Origin: Kordia sp.
Lineage (GTDB): Bacteria; Bacteroidota; Bacteroidia; Flavobacteriales; Flavobacteriaceae
Direction of reading: 5' to 3'
Length of the DNA: 64,000 bases
Assembly: GCF_022447245.1 (NCBI RefSeq)
Contig: NZ_JAKVBC010000014.1
Span: 55,320 to 119,319, forward strand
Shown here: piece by piece, positions 1 to 7,445 of the stretch
How positions within the stretch are numbered: position 1 is the first letter of the stretch
How the letters are laid out: each line of letters starts with the position of its first letter
Translations under genes and position numbers: made by a program
Notes under the pieces: generated by a model
Told to the model about the DNA's origin: nothing
The model's database searches: none
Seen by the model: the letters and a program-made list of their open reading frames with translations, nothing else

Positions 1-365
1 GAAATCGAATGACAAAAGAAGAAGTGTCTGATATCCAACAAAAATTACAAGTGCTAGTTGAAGATGAACATATTTTTATGCATTCTGATTTGAGTTTAAA
101 AATACTTGCTAAGGAATTAGGGACTACTGCGAATAATTTATCATGGTTATTAAACTCTATATATGAAAAAACATTCTATGAGTACATCAATGAATACAGA
201 GTAAAAGCTTTTTTACAAAAGGTTGAAGCTGGAGAACATAAAAAACAAACCTTACTTTCTATTGCGATGGATGCTGGATTTAATTCGAAATCAACATTTA
301 ATAAAACCTTTAAAGCGTTGATGAACGATACTCCTTCACGTTATATTGAGAAGATGTATTCTTGA
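1..365 (+). CDS. AraC-family regulator, C-terminal part (5' end outside window)
   Basis: This is the DNA-binding end of an AraC/XylS-family transcription regulator. The frame is open to the first base, so the ATG at 9 is probably internal and the sensor or effector part lies before the window. The 118 residues after that ATG cover almost exactly one AraC domain. The first helix-turn-helix is near residues 28-48 (LKILAKELGTTANNLSWLL). A linking helix follows (FYEYINEYRVKAF), then the second helix-turn-helix (IAMDAGFNSKSTFNKTFK) and the typical closing motif TPSRYIE. The domain looks intact. Its targets and ligand cannot be told from this fragment. The next gene is on the opposite strand, so this is the end of a transcription unit. 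Confidence 0.85.
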   Translation, partial: NRMTKEEVSDIQQKLQVLVEDEHIFMHSDLSLKILAKELGTTANNLSWLLNSIYEKTFYEYINEYRVKAFLQKVEAGEHKKQTLLSIAMDAGFNSKSTFNKTFKALMNDTPSRYIEKMYS

Positions 366-436
366 TTTAGAATAATAATTATTGATGAAGTCTAACAAGA
401 ATTTTGCATAGCATTTTATTATTAGGCAACATCATC

Positions 437-796
437 TCATATTAAAATATTCAGTTTATTTCCTTTTAAATTTAACTCAATGTATTGAAGTATATCACTG
501 CGTCTAATTACAATTTTATTGCCTCCTATTTTTAATCTCGTTTTCATTATGAGCTTTGTACAGTCTTGATTTAAAAAACCAGAAACATTTAATTCAATAT
601 CGTGCTCTGTTACAGATTCAAATTTGAGTATGATTTTGCCTCCTCGTCTTTTAGCTCGAATGTTGGTAAGTTGCGTAATCTGATTAAGAATGAGTTTATC
701 AAAATCACTGATTAAAACAGAACCTAAAGAGAATTCTTCAGATTCACATGACGAATATGCTATAGAAAAACAGTTTGCTGGAATTAATTGAAACAT
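437..796 (-). CDS. Hypothetical protein, 119 aa
   Basis: I do not recognise this family. The protein has no signal peptide and no membrane segment, so it is probably cytoplasmic. It is rich in Ile, Leu and Lys and looks beta-strand-rich in its second half, with patterns such as GGKIILKFESV and GGNKIVIRRSDILQYIEL. The final 30 residues faintly recall the LytTR type of DNA-binding domain (a strand ending in RRSDILQYIE, followed by a short strand), but the resemblance is too weak for a call. It lies between the AraC fragment and a small secreted-protein gene, in a stretch with much debris, so it may itself be a remnant of a longer gene. Confidence 0.4.
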   Translation of the reverse strand: MFQLIPANCFSIAYSSCESEEFSLGSVLISDFDKLILNQITQLTNIRAKRRGGKIILKFESVTEHDIELNVSGFLNQDCTKLIMKTRLKIGGNKIVIRRSDILQYIELNLKGNKLNILI

Positions 797-892
797 TATG
801 ATTCTTTCAATAGGAATTTCATTTACGGTAAAAAATTTATATCCATCAATTAAAATTCTGAGACGTAAATCATCTTCAACTTGCTTAGATTT

Positions 893-1069
893 TTACTCAC
901 ATTCTATTCTTTGAATTATTTTGATTTTTTGTTCTTCTGATTCAAGCTTGTTGACTTCTTTGATCCAGTTTTGAAGTTCATTACAACTTTTAAAATCTCT
1001 ACAAATATTTTGTCCCGTTATTACTTGACAAGCAAAAAGTAGTAAGAAATATGTTGCGAGTTTTCCCAT
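893..1069 (-). CDS. Small secreted protein, 58 aa
   Basis: This short gene reads MGKLATYFLLLFACQVITGQ at its start, a good signal peptide with probable cleavage after ITGQ. The mature part is about 38 residues and contains three cysteines (NICRD, KSCNE, RIECE) within a charged helical segment. I recognise no family. The gene lies 97 bases upstream of the 119-aa hypothetical gene on the same strand, so they could share a transcript. The clear start, signal sequence and clean stop make it likely to be real despite its size. Confidence 0.5.
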   Translation of the reverse strand: MGKLATYFLLLFACQVITGQNICRDFKSCNELQNWIKEVNKLESEEQKIKIIQRIECE

Positions 1070-1182
1070 TGTTTTTTTTCAAATATAAATGGGCAATAAA
1101 CTTATTTCAATATGCAATACGTAAATAGTACTTTTCAGCGAGTTAAAGCTCTTTTCATCATTTTTTAAGGCAAAAAATATGA

Positions 1183-1370
1183 TTACGATTCTTCTTCAAA
1201 AAGTCTTTTAAATTTTTTCTTTTGTTTGAAATTAGCAAATAAAGGCAATTGCTGAATAGCTTGAAAATATTGTAAACCAAGTTCTTTTACTTTTTTATGG
1301 TTACGAATCGTATGTTTAAAGTCATCATTGCGTGCATAGCTATAGCTAACTCTAAAGCTAACTCTATAAC
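1183..1370 (-). pseudogene. C-terminal remnant of an unknown gene
   Basis: About 60 codons are open on the minus strand and end in a TAA at 1183-1185. They have no start and continue directly out of the transposase debris. The readable part includes YARNDDFKHTIRNH and, near the end, FKQKKKFKRLFEEES. The composition looks like a real basic, helical C-terminus, so I take it as the tail of a gene cut by the neighbouring IS3-type element. The family is not recognised. The short direct repetition of GTTAGCT just before it may mark the junction. Confidence 0.3.
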
Positions 1371-1586
1371 TTAATTTCTTATTTGATCAGGGATCTTGTT
1401 CCAATAACTATTTCTAACTCTTGTTTTGGGAGCTAGTCCATCATATCCTTTTTTTAAATATTGACCATACCAATTGTAGAATGTACTCTTATTGATGCTT
1501 AGTCCCTTCAATGTTTGATTGCAACAAATCTCTGAACCTTCTACTATTTGGATGATCTCATATTTTTCTGCTTGAGTAAATCGCAT
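1371..1586 (-). pseudogene. IS3-family transposase OrfB, N-terminal fragment
   Basis: The 71 codons contain a helix-turn-helix typical of the start of IS3-family OrfB in flavobacteria, with RFTQAEKYEIIQIVE, then SINKSTFYNWYGQYLKKGYDG. The DDE catalytic integrase core that should follow is absent, and the frame ends at a TAA at 1371-1373. It therefore cannot encode an active transposase on its own. It starts 14 bases after the end of the orfA remnant, which is the normal IS3 order. Confidence 0.7.
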
Positions 1587-1600
1587 ATACTTCTTAAATT

Positions 1601-1949
1601 TTATTCGAGACCATTCAAGCTATTTTTCAATACACGATTCTTCAAAGTCAGTTCTATAACTACTTCTTTTAAATCTCTGTTTTCTTCTCTAAGTGCTTTT
1701 ACTTCACTTATATTGGCTTCGCGTATAGTACCTCCCAACTAGCGTTTCTAGCTAGCATCAAGGAAGTCTTTATTCCATTTATAGAATAATGATGGAGCGA
1801 TGTTTTCTCCTCGGCAGATTGCTGCCAAAGATTCTTCTCCTTTTAATTCTCTACTACCATACGAATTTTCTCTTCAGAAGAAAACTTTCTTCTGGTTTGA
1901 CGTTTAATGTCTTTGATTACAAATTGGCTGTGTGTTTGTTTTGTGTCAT
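1601..1949 (-). pseudogene. IS3-family transposase OrfA (broken)
   Basis: The start reads MTQNKHTANL and then hits a stop. In the next frame the helix-turn-helix transposase segment appears as RRKFSSEEKIRMVVE. A further shift gives ELKGEESLAAICRGENIAP then SLFYKWNKDFLDAS. Two in-frame stops (TAG, TAG) follow before LGGTIREANISEVKALREE and a leucine-rich coiled coil that ends at 1601. The order of HTH_Tnp_1-like domain then leucine-zipper helix is that of IS3-family OrfA. At least one frameshift and two stops make it non-functional. Confidence 0.75.
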
Positions 1950-2003
1950 GATGTTAGCTTTTTAAGGATTTTACAATATCTTCAAAGCATGCTATGAAGG
2001 TAC

Positions 2004-2195
2004 TTAAACGTTCCTGTATAAATATCCTTTATCTAGTCCACTTTTATCTGAAAATTTACATACCAGCACATCGCGCTCTTTATCTCTAACCAAACTATAC
2101 TTATATTCTTTTGGGAAATTTTTAGTACTTACAAAAATTTCTAAAACCAATTTATAAGTATCTCTGTAAACAGGAAGCTCTGTATGTAATACCAT
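2004..2195 (-). pseudogene. avd: Avd-like four-helix-bundle protein of a retroelement, truncated
   Basis: The N-terminus (TELPVYRDTYKLVLEIFVS, then KNFPKEYKYSL) matches my memory of the first two helices of Bacteroidota four-helix-bundle proteins of the Avd type. Avd is the accessory variability determinant that partners the reverse transcriptase of diversity-generating retroelements. Such proteins are about 110-125 residues. Here the similarity fades after residue 35 and the frame stops at 63, so the last two helices are missing or shifted. It sits 102 bases downstream of a C-type-lectin-fold gene on the same strand, which is the usual target-then-avd order. Downstream lie IS3 remains and no reverse transcriptase. 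Confidence 0.6.
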
Positions 2196-2207
2196 TTTTT
2201 AATACTT

Positions 2208-2221
2208 GTCGCTTACGCGAC
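2208..2221 (-). other. Small hairpin downstream of the lectin-fold gene
   Basis: On the coding (minus) strand this reads GTCGC-GTAA-GCGAC: a perfect 5-bp GC-rich stem with a GNRA-type tetraloop in an otherwise very AT-rich spacer. In the best-studied diversity-generating retroelement (Bordetella phage BPP-1) a GC-rich hairpin with a GAAA loop downstream of the variable repeat helps mark the target for retrohoming. The position here, 77-90 bases after the stop codon of the target-like gene, would fit that role. On the plus strand it is followed by TTTTATTT, so a weak terminator is the alternative. Confidence 0.4.
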
Positions 2222-2297
2222 TTTTATTTAATTTAATAACCCTTTATTAATTTATTAAAAGATATTCGTAAGACCGCTTCGCTAAATTGATAAATAA

Positions 2298-3398
2298 CTA
2301 AAAAGCTTTAACAGCACGCACTCTTTGTTCGATGCCCATATTGGTGGTGGTGACCACATTTCCATATAAGAAACCCTGAAGAAACACGGCATTGGTTATG
2401 AGCTCCGTAGAAGTCCAGTAGTACCCACTATTATAAAAATTACCAATGTTACCAAGTCCCAATGCATCTCCTTGTCCTATATTCGCATACATGAGGTTTA
2501 GTTCGTCTTTAGAAGGTAGATACCATAGCCCTTGGTCATTATTCCCCGAGGTACTGTATAAACGACACAAACCTGCTGCATACGTATTGGCTGGAGCTGC
2601 TCCTGTTTGCGCTATTATTGCATCAGTGTTTGCAGCACCATCTGAATAGCTTGCTGCACCAGCTATTGCAGTATGAAAAGCAGATAATGTCCATTGTATA
2701 CCTGTTGATTGATCAGACGTTGCTGCTATTAAACCGTGACTTTCTCCAGGTACATAACCTGCGTCTCCTGGTTCATAAATATAAAATATAATTCCTCCAA
2801 GATAAGAATCACCAATTTTTGGTTCTAAGGCAGTAATCCTATCTTCTAAGGCAGCTAACTGTACTTCTAGAGCATCTACATAAGCCTTGGTTGCAGCATC
2901 TTGGGGTTCTGTTGGGTCTGTAACCAATTTTAATTGATTGTTTACTGTATTGCCTAAAGCCACAACATCTGTTAAAGTTTGTGTTTCTGTTACACTAGCA
3001 GCTGTTTTAGCATGCAAAGCATACGGCACACTTAATAACTGGCTGGTACCTGTTATGCTATAATTTGTACCGCCTGCTGGGTCGGTTTCTGTTTTTATAA
3101 AGTATGTATCTGCACTCCAATCAATACCTGCAAAGGTGCCTGTAACTGGTGTTCCAGTTCCTATTTCTACAGTTACTAATCCGTTTACATTGGTAGTTGG
3201 CGTTTGGGTTTCTACATACACTGCTGTTCCTGTCGCTGTAGTTTTCAAAATGCTTATTTGCATGCCTATTACTTGGTTTGTTACAAATGCATCACCACTG
3301 TCTCTTACAACCGCTTGGTAACTCATTTTTTCTGGTGCTTGCGCAAAAGTGGTTGCTGTAAGTATTATTGCTACTAAAAATGTGTACAGTTTTTTCAT
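2298..3398 (-). CDS. Secreted DUF1566/C-type-lectin-fold protein, probable retroelement target
   Basis: The 366-residue protein starts with a signal peptide (MKKLYTFLVAIILTATTFAQ). Residues 25-135 form a beta-rich N-terminal domain beginning MSYQAVVRDSGDAFVTNQ and ending LLSVPYALHAKTA. A short coiled coil near 175-195 follows (DALEVQLAALEDRITALE). The C-terminal 165 residues are a DUF1566/FISUMP-like domain with a C-type lectin fold: GLIAATSDQSTGIQW, LWYLPSKDELNLMY, YYWTSTE and the final RVRAVKAF. This architecture is common for variable proteins of diversity-generating retroelements in Bacteroidota, where the variable stretch is the last 40 or so residues. The truncated Avd-like gene behind it supports that reading. 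It starts 5 bases after the stop of the upstream T9SS-sorted gene, so the two form an operon. Confidence 0.75.
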   Translation of the reverse strand: MKKLYTFLVAIILTATTFAQAPEKMSYQAVVRDSGDAFVTNQVIGMQISILKTTATGTAVYVETQTPTTNVNGLVTVEIGTGTPVTGTFAGIDWSADTYFIKTETDPAGGTNYSITGTSQLLSVPYALHAKTAASVTETQTLTDVVALGNTVNNQLKLVTDPTEPQDAATKAYVDALEVQLAALEDRITALEPKIGDSYLGGIIFYIYEPGDAGYVPGESHGLIAATSDQSTGIQWTLSAFHTAIAGAASYSDGAANTDAIIAQTGAAPANTYAAGLCRLYSTSGNNDQGLWYLPSKDELNLMYANIGQGDALGLGNIGNFYNSGYYWTSTELITNAVFLQGFLYGNVVTTTNMGIEQRVRAVKAF

Positions 3399-3403
3399 AG
3401 TCT

Positions 3404-3877
3404 TTATTTCTTAATAATTTTAAAAGTTTTTAATTCTTGGTTATTTTGGTTTACTTTAAGTATATACATCCCTAAAGCTAAACTTTGCAAACTAATTTGC
3501 GTATCTATATTTGTAATGGTGCCATTAGCTATGGCTTTTCCGTTAACGTCAATAAGATTATATCTTAAATTATCGAACGCAGTATCTGAAATTTTAAGTA
3601 TAATGTGATCAGATGCGGGATTAGGATAGGTAATTGCTGATAGATTTACAGTAGTCAATTCTAGATTGCTTAAAGTATTCAGCTCTATACTTTGTTGTAC
3701 ACCTTGAGTGACGGTACCACCACTACCAGAATTGATAGTGTAAAACACCTGACCAACGGTATAACTAGAGCTTCCGCCACTACCTGTGGCATTTGTGCCT
3801 GATACTGCAATGCTCTCTTGGGCACTTAACATATGTGCCATAAAAAACAGCAATACTACTAATAAGTTTCTTTGCAT
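3404..3877 (-). CDS. Small secreted protein with T9SS C-terminal sorting domain
   Basis: The 157-residue product has a signal peptide (MQRNLLVVLLFFMAHMLSAQ) and a short Gly/Ser/Thr-rich middle part (NATGSGGSSSYTVGQVFYTI). Its last 75 residues are a type A sorting domain of the type IX secretion system: ITYPNPASDHIIL, then LIDVNGKAI, and the ending LGMYILKVNQNN...FKIIKK. The protein should be exported through the inner membrane by Sec and then placed outside the cell by T9SS. There is almost no functional domain between signal and sorting domain, so it may act as a small surface adhesin or scaffold. It is directly upstream of the lectin-fold gene, spaced by 5 bases, and probably co-transcribed with it. 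Confidence 0.8.
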   Translation of the reverse strand: MQRNLLVVLLFFMAHMLSAQESIAVSGTNATGSGGSSSYTVGQVFYTINSGSGGTVTQGVQQSIELNTLSNLELTTVNLSAITYPNPASDHIILKISDTAFDNLRYNLIDVNGKAIANGTITNIDTQISLQSLALGMYILKVNQNNQELKTFKIIKK

Positions 3878-4111
3878 TTTTAATTTGTTATAAATTTTAT
3901 TTCAAAAATATACATTTTGCATAAAAAAAATACAGGGGTTTTTACCTGATTTTATAAGTTTAGTACATAGTGATGAAATAAGCTTATTAAAATAACTAAT
4001 GGTAACAAGGTAACCGTTGCACAAGCCTATAATTTCAAAAAAAACAATGCATTCTTAGCGCTTTTAAGGATGTCTTTCTTTTTATATCTTCCATGTAATT
4101 TGACACGTCCT

Positions 4112-4146
4112 AAAAAACCGTTACAGTTTTAGCATGACGGTTTTTT
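4112..4146. terminator. Bidirectional hairpin terminator
   Basis: The stem AAAAAACCGT pairs with ACGGTTTTTT around a 15-base loop. The long A run on one side and T run on the other give a U-tract in either direction. It lies in the 350-base gap between the 1013-residue gene, which ends at 4228 on the minus strand, and the start of the T9SS gene at 3877. It most likely ends transcription of the 1013-residue gene. I see no gene in the rest of this gap. Confidence 0.6.
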
Positions 4147-4227
4147 CTTAAATAAAAACAGCGTCACGCTGCGTAAAGACTAAGAAACACTTTGTGACAC
4201 TGCTTATCTAAAGTATCATACTACTAA

Positions 4228-7200
4228 CTATTTTAATATGATTCTTTTAGTTAATTGTTTGTCTTGATGTGTAATTTTCATAAAATACACACCAGACGTA
4301 TACCCACTAAGATTCACAGATTGCTGCGTTTGATTGATATGTTCAAAACTTGCTTGATAGATGTTTCTTCTTGTCATATCAAATACATCTAGGGTGACAT
4401 CTGCAAGAGATGTATCTGCTTTTATATAAATGATTCCATCTGTAAGAGTTGGCGAGATGGTAATGCCTAACACATTATTTTCAATCGAAGGAATACTTAA
4501 GGTTTCACTTAAATTGGTAGATGTAGGATAGAATACTGAGAACGAATTGATTGAAAATTGCAAGTAATAATCAGTATCTAAATATGAACTGCTACTTGTA
4601 TTGATAAAATTGCCTCCAGAAACATATCCTGCTGTACAAGTATTTCCAGACACTTTAATTAATTCTATACCAGTAATATTGGTGAGATTGCTATCTGCAA
4701 GAATTAAATCGTCTACCTCATCACCTAACATGTATAGGCGAACAGTTACGTTGGTTGACGGTGCGTTTGAGGTACTGATAGAGACTTCTCGCCGTGAATA
4801 CGGTTGCCCAGAGAAGTCTCGTGTATCAGCATTTTCAATGAATAAAGTTGTATTTAAGTTCCCCAAATCATTTCCATTTGCGTTGATTGCTGCTACTATA
4901 TTGCTTGAAGCATCAAAAATTGGTACCCATTCGTTGGTATTATCTTGTGCAGTCGAGATTTCTATGGCAGGCATAGTTTCACAAACTCCAACGCTGCCTG
5001 GAGCTACAGCAGGCGAACCTTCTAAGCAAAAGGTCAGTTCTCCTGCAAAATTAGAAGCTCTAGCTGCTTGTATATAATAGGTGTTTCCAAACGTAACAGG
5101 AATTACGCCATCATCTGGAAAGCAAGCAACTTCAAACCCTCCACACGCTTCATATACTGCAAATGTATTGTTAGAATTTGTACTTGTAAGCGTTGTATTT
5201 CCTGTGATTGGAGCTTCAAAACTATACCAAGCGTCTAACCAAGTTTGTGAGGTACTAAAACAATCTCCAATGTTTGGAGCAACAGTTTCCGAAGAACCTC
5301 TTAGATCGACTGTTATATTTTGTGTTCCACAAGCTCCAATTCCTGCTACAGAAATCATTTCTGCATTGGCACAATCATCGTTTGTTAATTGCTCAAACGC
5401 TTGAATGTTAAAACTCTCTGAAGAAGCATGAATGGATTGACTGTACGCGCGAAGGTAATACGTTCCTGTAGTTAAATTATATACAAAGAAACTTCCTGCA
5501 TCACAAAATAGTTCACTTCCTCCACATGCGTCATATAAGGTAAATCTATCTAAAAAATTCACACCAGTAATTCGAAGATTTCCATTCACAGGCATGGTAA
5601 ATTCATACCAAACATCTAGATATGTATTACTAGCATTATCACAACTTGCATTTAGACTTTCGGTGGCTGCTCTGTTATCAAAAAAGATTGTTCTTTGTGT
5701 GGTAATATCATCTGTAATCACTTCCGCAGTAGCACATTCATTATTTGGAGTTGCTTCAAAAGCTTGAATATTGAAACTATCTGCAGAAGCGTAAATATCT
5801 CGCTTGTAAACTCTTAAAATATATGTTCCTATCGTAAGATTGTACACAAAACCATCATCATTAAAACAAGCTAACTCTGATCCGCCACACGTATCATACA
5901 AGGTAAATTCATCAAAAATATTTACACCAGTAATTCGGACATTTCCATTCACAGGCATGGTAAATTCATACCAGATATCTAAATGTGTATTGCCGGCATT
6001 GTCACAACTTGCATCTAGACTTTCTGTTGCACCTCTATTATCATAATTGATCGTTCTCTCTGTGGTAATATCATCTGTAATCACTTCGGCATTTGCACAT
6101 TCATCATTTGCAATTACTGTAAACGCTTGAATATTGAAACTATCCGCAGACGCATAAATACTTTGCTTACTCACCCTTAAAAGATATGATCCTGTGGTAA
6201 GATTATATGCAAAAGAATCATCTGCATCACACATAATTTCTGCTCCACCACAAGAATCATAGAGTGTAAATCGATCAAAAATATTAACTCCAGTAATATG
6301 TAAGTTTCCATTCACTGGCATGGTAAACTCGTACCAAATATCATGATAAGTATTACTTACATTATCACAGCTTGCATCCAAACTTTCAGTAGCGCCACGA
6401 TTATCGTAAGCAATCGTTCTTTGCGTTGAAACATCATCTGTTATCACTTCGGCAGTAGCACATTCGTCATTGGCAACTGAAGCAAAGGCTTGTAAATTGA
6501 AGCTATCTGCAGAAGCGTAAATACTTTGTTTGCTCACGCGTAAAATATATGTTCCTGTCATAAGATTGTAGGCAAACGTATCGTCTGCACTGCATACAAT
6601 TTCTGTTCCTCCACAAGTATCGTATAGTGTAAATCGATCAAAAATATTTACCCCAGTGATCTGTAGATTTCCATTGACAGGCATGGTGAATTCATACCAA
6701 ATATCTAAATAAGTATTAATCGCGTTATCACAGCTTGCATCTAAACTTTCGGTAGCTCCTCTATTGTCATAATTGAATGAGCGTTGCGTGGTAATATCAT
6801 CCATGATTACTTCTGCAGTAGCGCATTCGTCATTGACTACAGTTTCAAAAGCTTGTATATTAAAACTATCAGCGCCTGCATTTGCTTGTGTACTCACCGC
6901 TCGTAATTTATATGTTCCTACTGAAAGATTGTAAAAGAATCCATCATCATAAAAACAGGCAATTTCTGCTCCTCCACAGGTATTATATAAAGAAAAACCA
7001 TCGGTGAAATTTACACCAGTTATTTGAATATTTCCATTGACAGGCATCGTAAATTCATACCAAACATCCAAATACGGGGTTGCTGCAGTATCACAACTAC
7101 TCAATAGACTTTGTGTTGCCATCCCGTTATTAAAATTTACCAAAGTGGAATTTGTACTAGTTACAGAGATAATTTCTGCATTTGCACAATTATCATTTGC

Positions 7201-7269
7201 TGGAATTTGTGCATAACAATAAAGATTAGTGAATAGAAAGACTGATAAACAAAGTAGTTTTGTCTTCAT
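4228..7269 (-). CDS. T9SS-sorted surface protein with six 120-residue repeats
   Basis: The 1013-residue protein has a signal peptide (MKTKLLCLSVFLFTNLYCYA), then six repeats of about 121 residues at roughly 25-145, 146-266, 267-387, 388-508, 509-629 and 630-750. Each repeat begins N-D-(E/D/N)-C-A-(T/N)-A-E and contains DIWYEFTMPVNGN, a TLYDTCGG turn and an ILRV strand. These look like pre-peptidase-type or CUB-like beta-sandwich modules with conserved Cys pairs. The first and sixth copies are the most diverged. Residues 760-930 form a separate domain, and the last 75 residues are a T9SS type A sorting domain (ISPTLTDGIIYI ... LSGYTSGVYFMKITHQDKQLTKRIILK). It is probably a cell-surface or released adhesin. 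The near-identical middle repeats point to recent duplication or recombination among copies. Confidence 0.8.
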   Translation of the reverse strand: MKTKLLCLSVFLFTNLYCYAQIPANDNCANAEIISVTSTNSTLVNFNNGMATQSLLSSCDTAATPYLDVWYEFTMPVNGNIQITGVNFTDGFSLYNTCGGAEIACFYDDGFFYNLSVGTYKLRAVSTQANAGADSFNIQAFETVVNDECATAEVIMDDITTQRSFNYDNRGATESLDASCDNAINTYLDIWYEFTMPVNGNLQITGVNIFDRFTLYDTCGGTEIVCSADDTFAYNLMTGTYILRVSKQSIYASADSFNLQAFASVANDECATAEVITDDVSTQRTIAYDNRGATESLDASCDNVSNTYHDIWYEFTMPVNGNLHITGVNIFDRFTLYDSCGGAEIMCDADDSFAYNLTTGSYLLRVSKQSIYASADSFNIQAFTVIANDECANAEVITDDITTERTINYDNRGATESLDASCDNAGNTHLDIWYEFTMPVNGNVRITGVNIFDEFTLYDTCGGSELACFNDDGFVYNLTIGTYILRVYKRDIYASADSFNIQAFEATPNNECATAEVITDDITTQRTIFFDNRAATESLNASCDNASNTYLDVWYEFTMPVNGNLRITGVNFLDRFTLYDACGGSELFCDAGSFFVYNLTTGTYYLRAYSQSIHASSESFNIQAFEQLTNDDCANAEMISVAGIGACGTQNITVDLRGSSETVAPNIGDCFSTSQTWLDAWYSFEAPITGNTTLTSTNSNNTFAVYEACGGFEVACFPDDGVIPVTFGNTYYIQAARASNFAGELTFCLEGSPAVAPGSVGVCETMPAIEISTAQDNTNEWVPIFDASSNIVAAINANGNDLGNLNTTLFIENADTRDFSGQPYSRREVSISTSNAPSTNVTVRLYMLGDEVDDLILADSNLTNITGIELIKVSGNTCTAGYVSGGNFINTSSSSYLDTDYYLQFSINSFSVFYPTSTNLSETLSIPSIENNVLGITISPTLTDGIIYIKADTSLADVTLDVFDMTRRNIYQASFEHINQTQQSVNLSGYTSGVYFMKITHQDKQLTKRIILK

Positions 7270-7445
7270 GTAATATGCTTCTAGTTTTAGTTTACTAGTT
7301 GCAAAGTACTTTGTTTACAGATAGATAGATATAAAAAATGTATGAACCGACACGATTCATACATTTTTGGTAATATATATTTTGTTTGGAACCTCTAGTT
7401 GTTTTTTTTGAGTATTAAAAAAGACAGAAAGTTCTTCTTGACTTG

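Larger units (their letters stand above)
1371..1949 (-). mobile_element. Degenerate IS3-family insertion sequence
   Basis: This is a decayed IS3-type element seen as orfA followed by the first part of orfB, both on the minus strand. OrfA is broken by a frameshift and stops, and orfB stops after about 71 codons, whereas intact IS3 orfB is about 270-300 codons. I could not define terminal inverted repeats or a target duplication, so the boundaries given are only those of the recognisable coding remains. It lies directly downstream of the truncated Avd-like gene, where the template repeat and reverse transcriptase of a retroelement would be expected. It may be linked to their loss. Confidence 0.7.
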
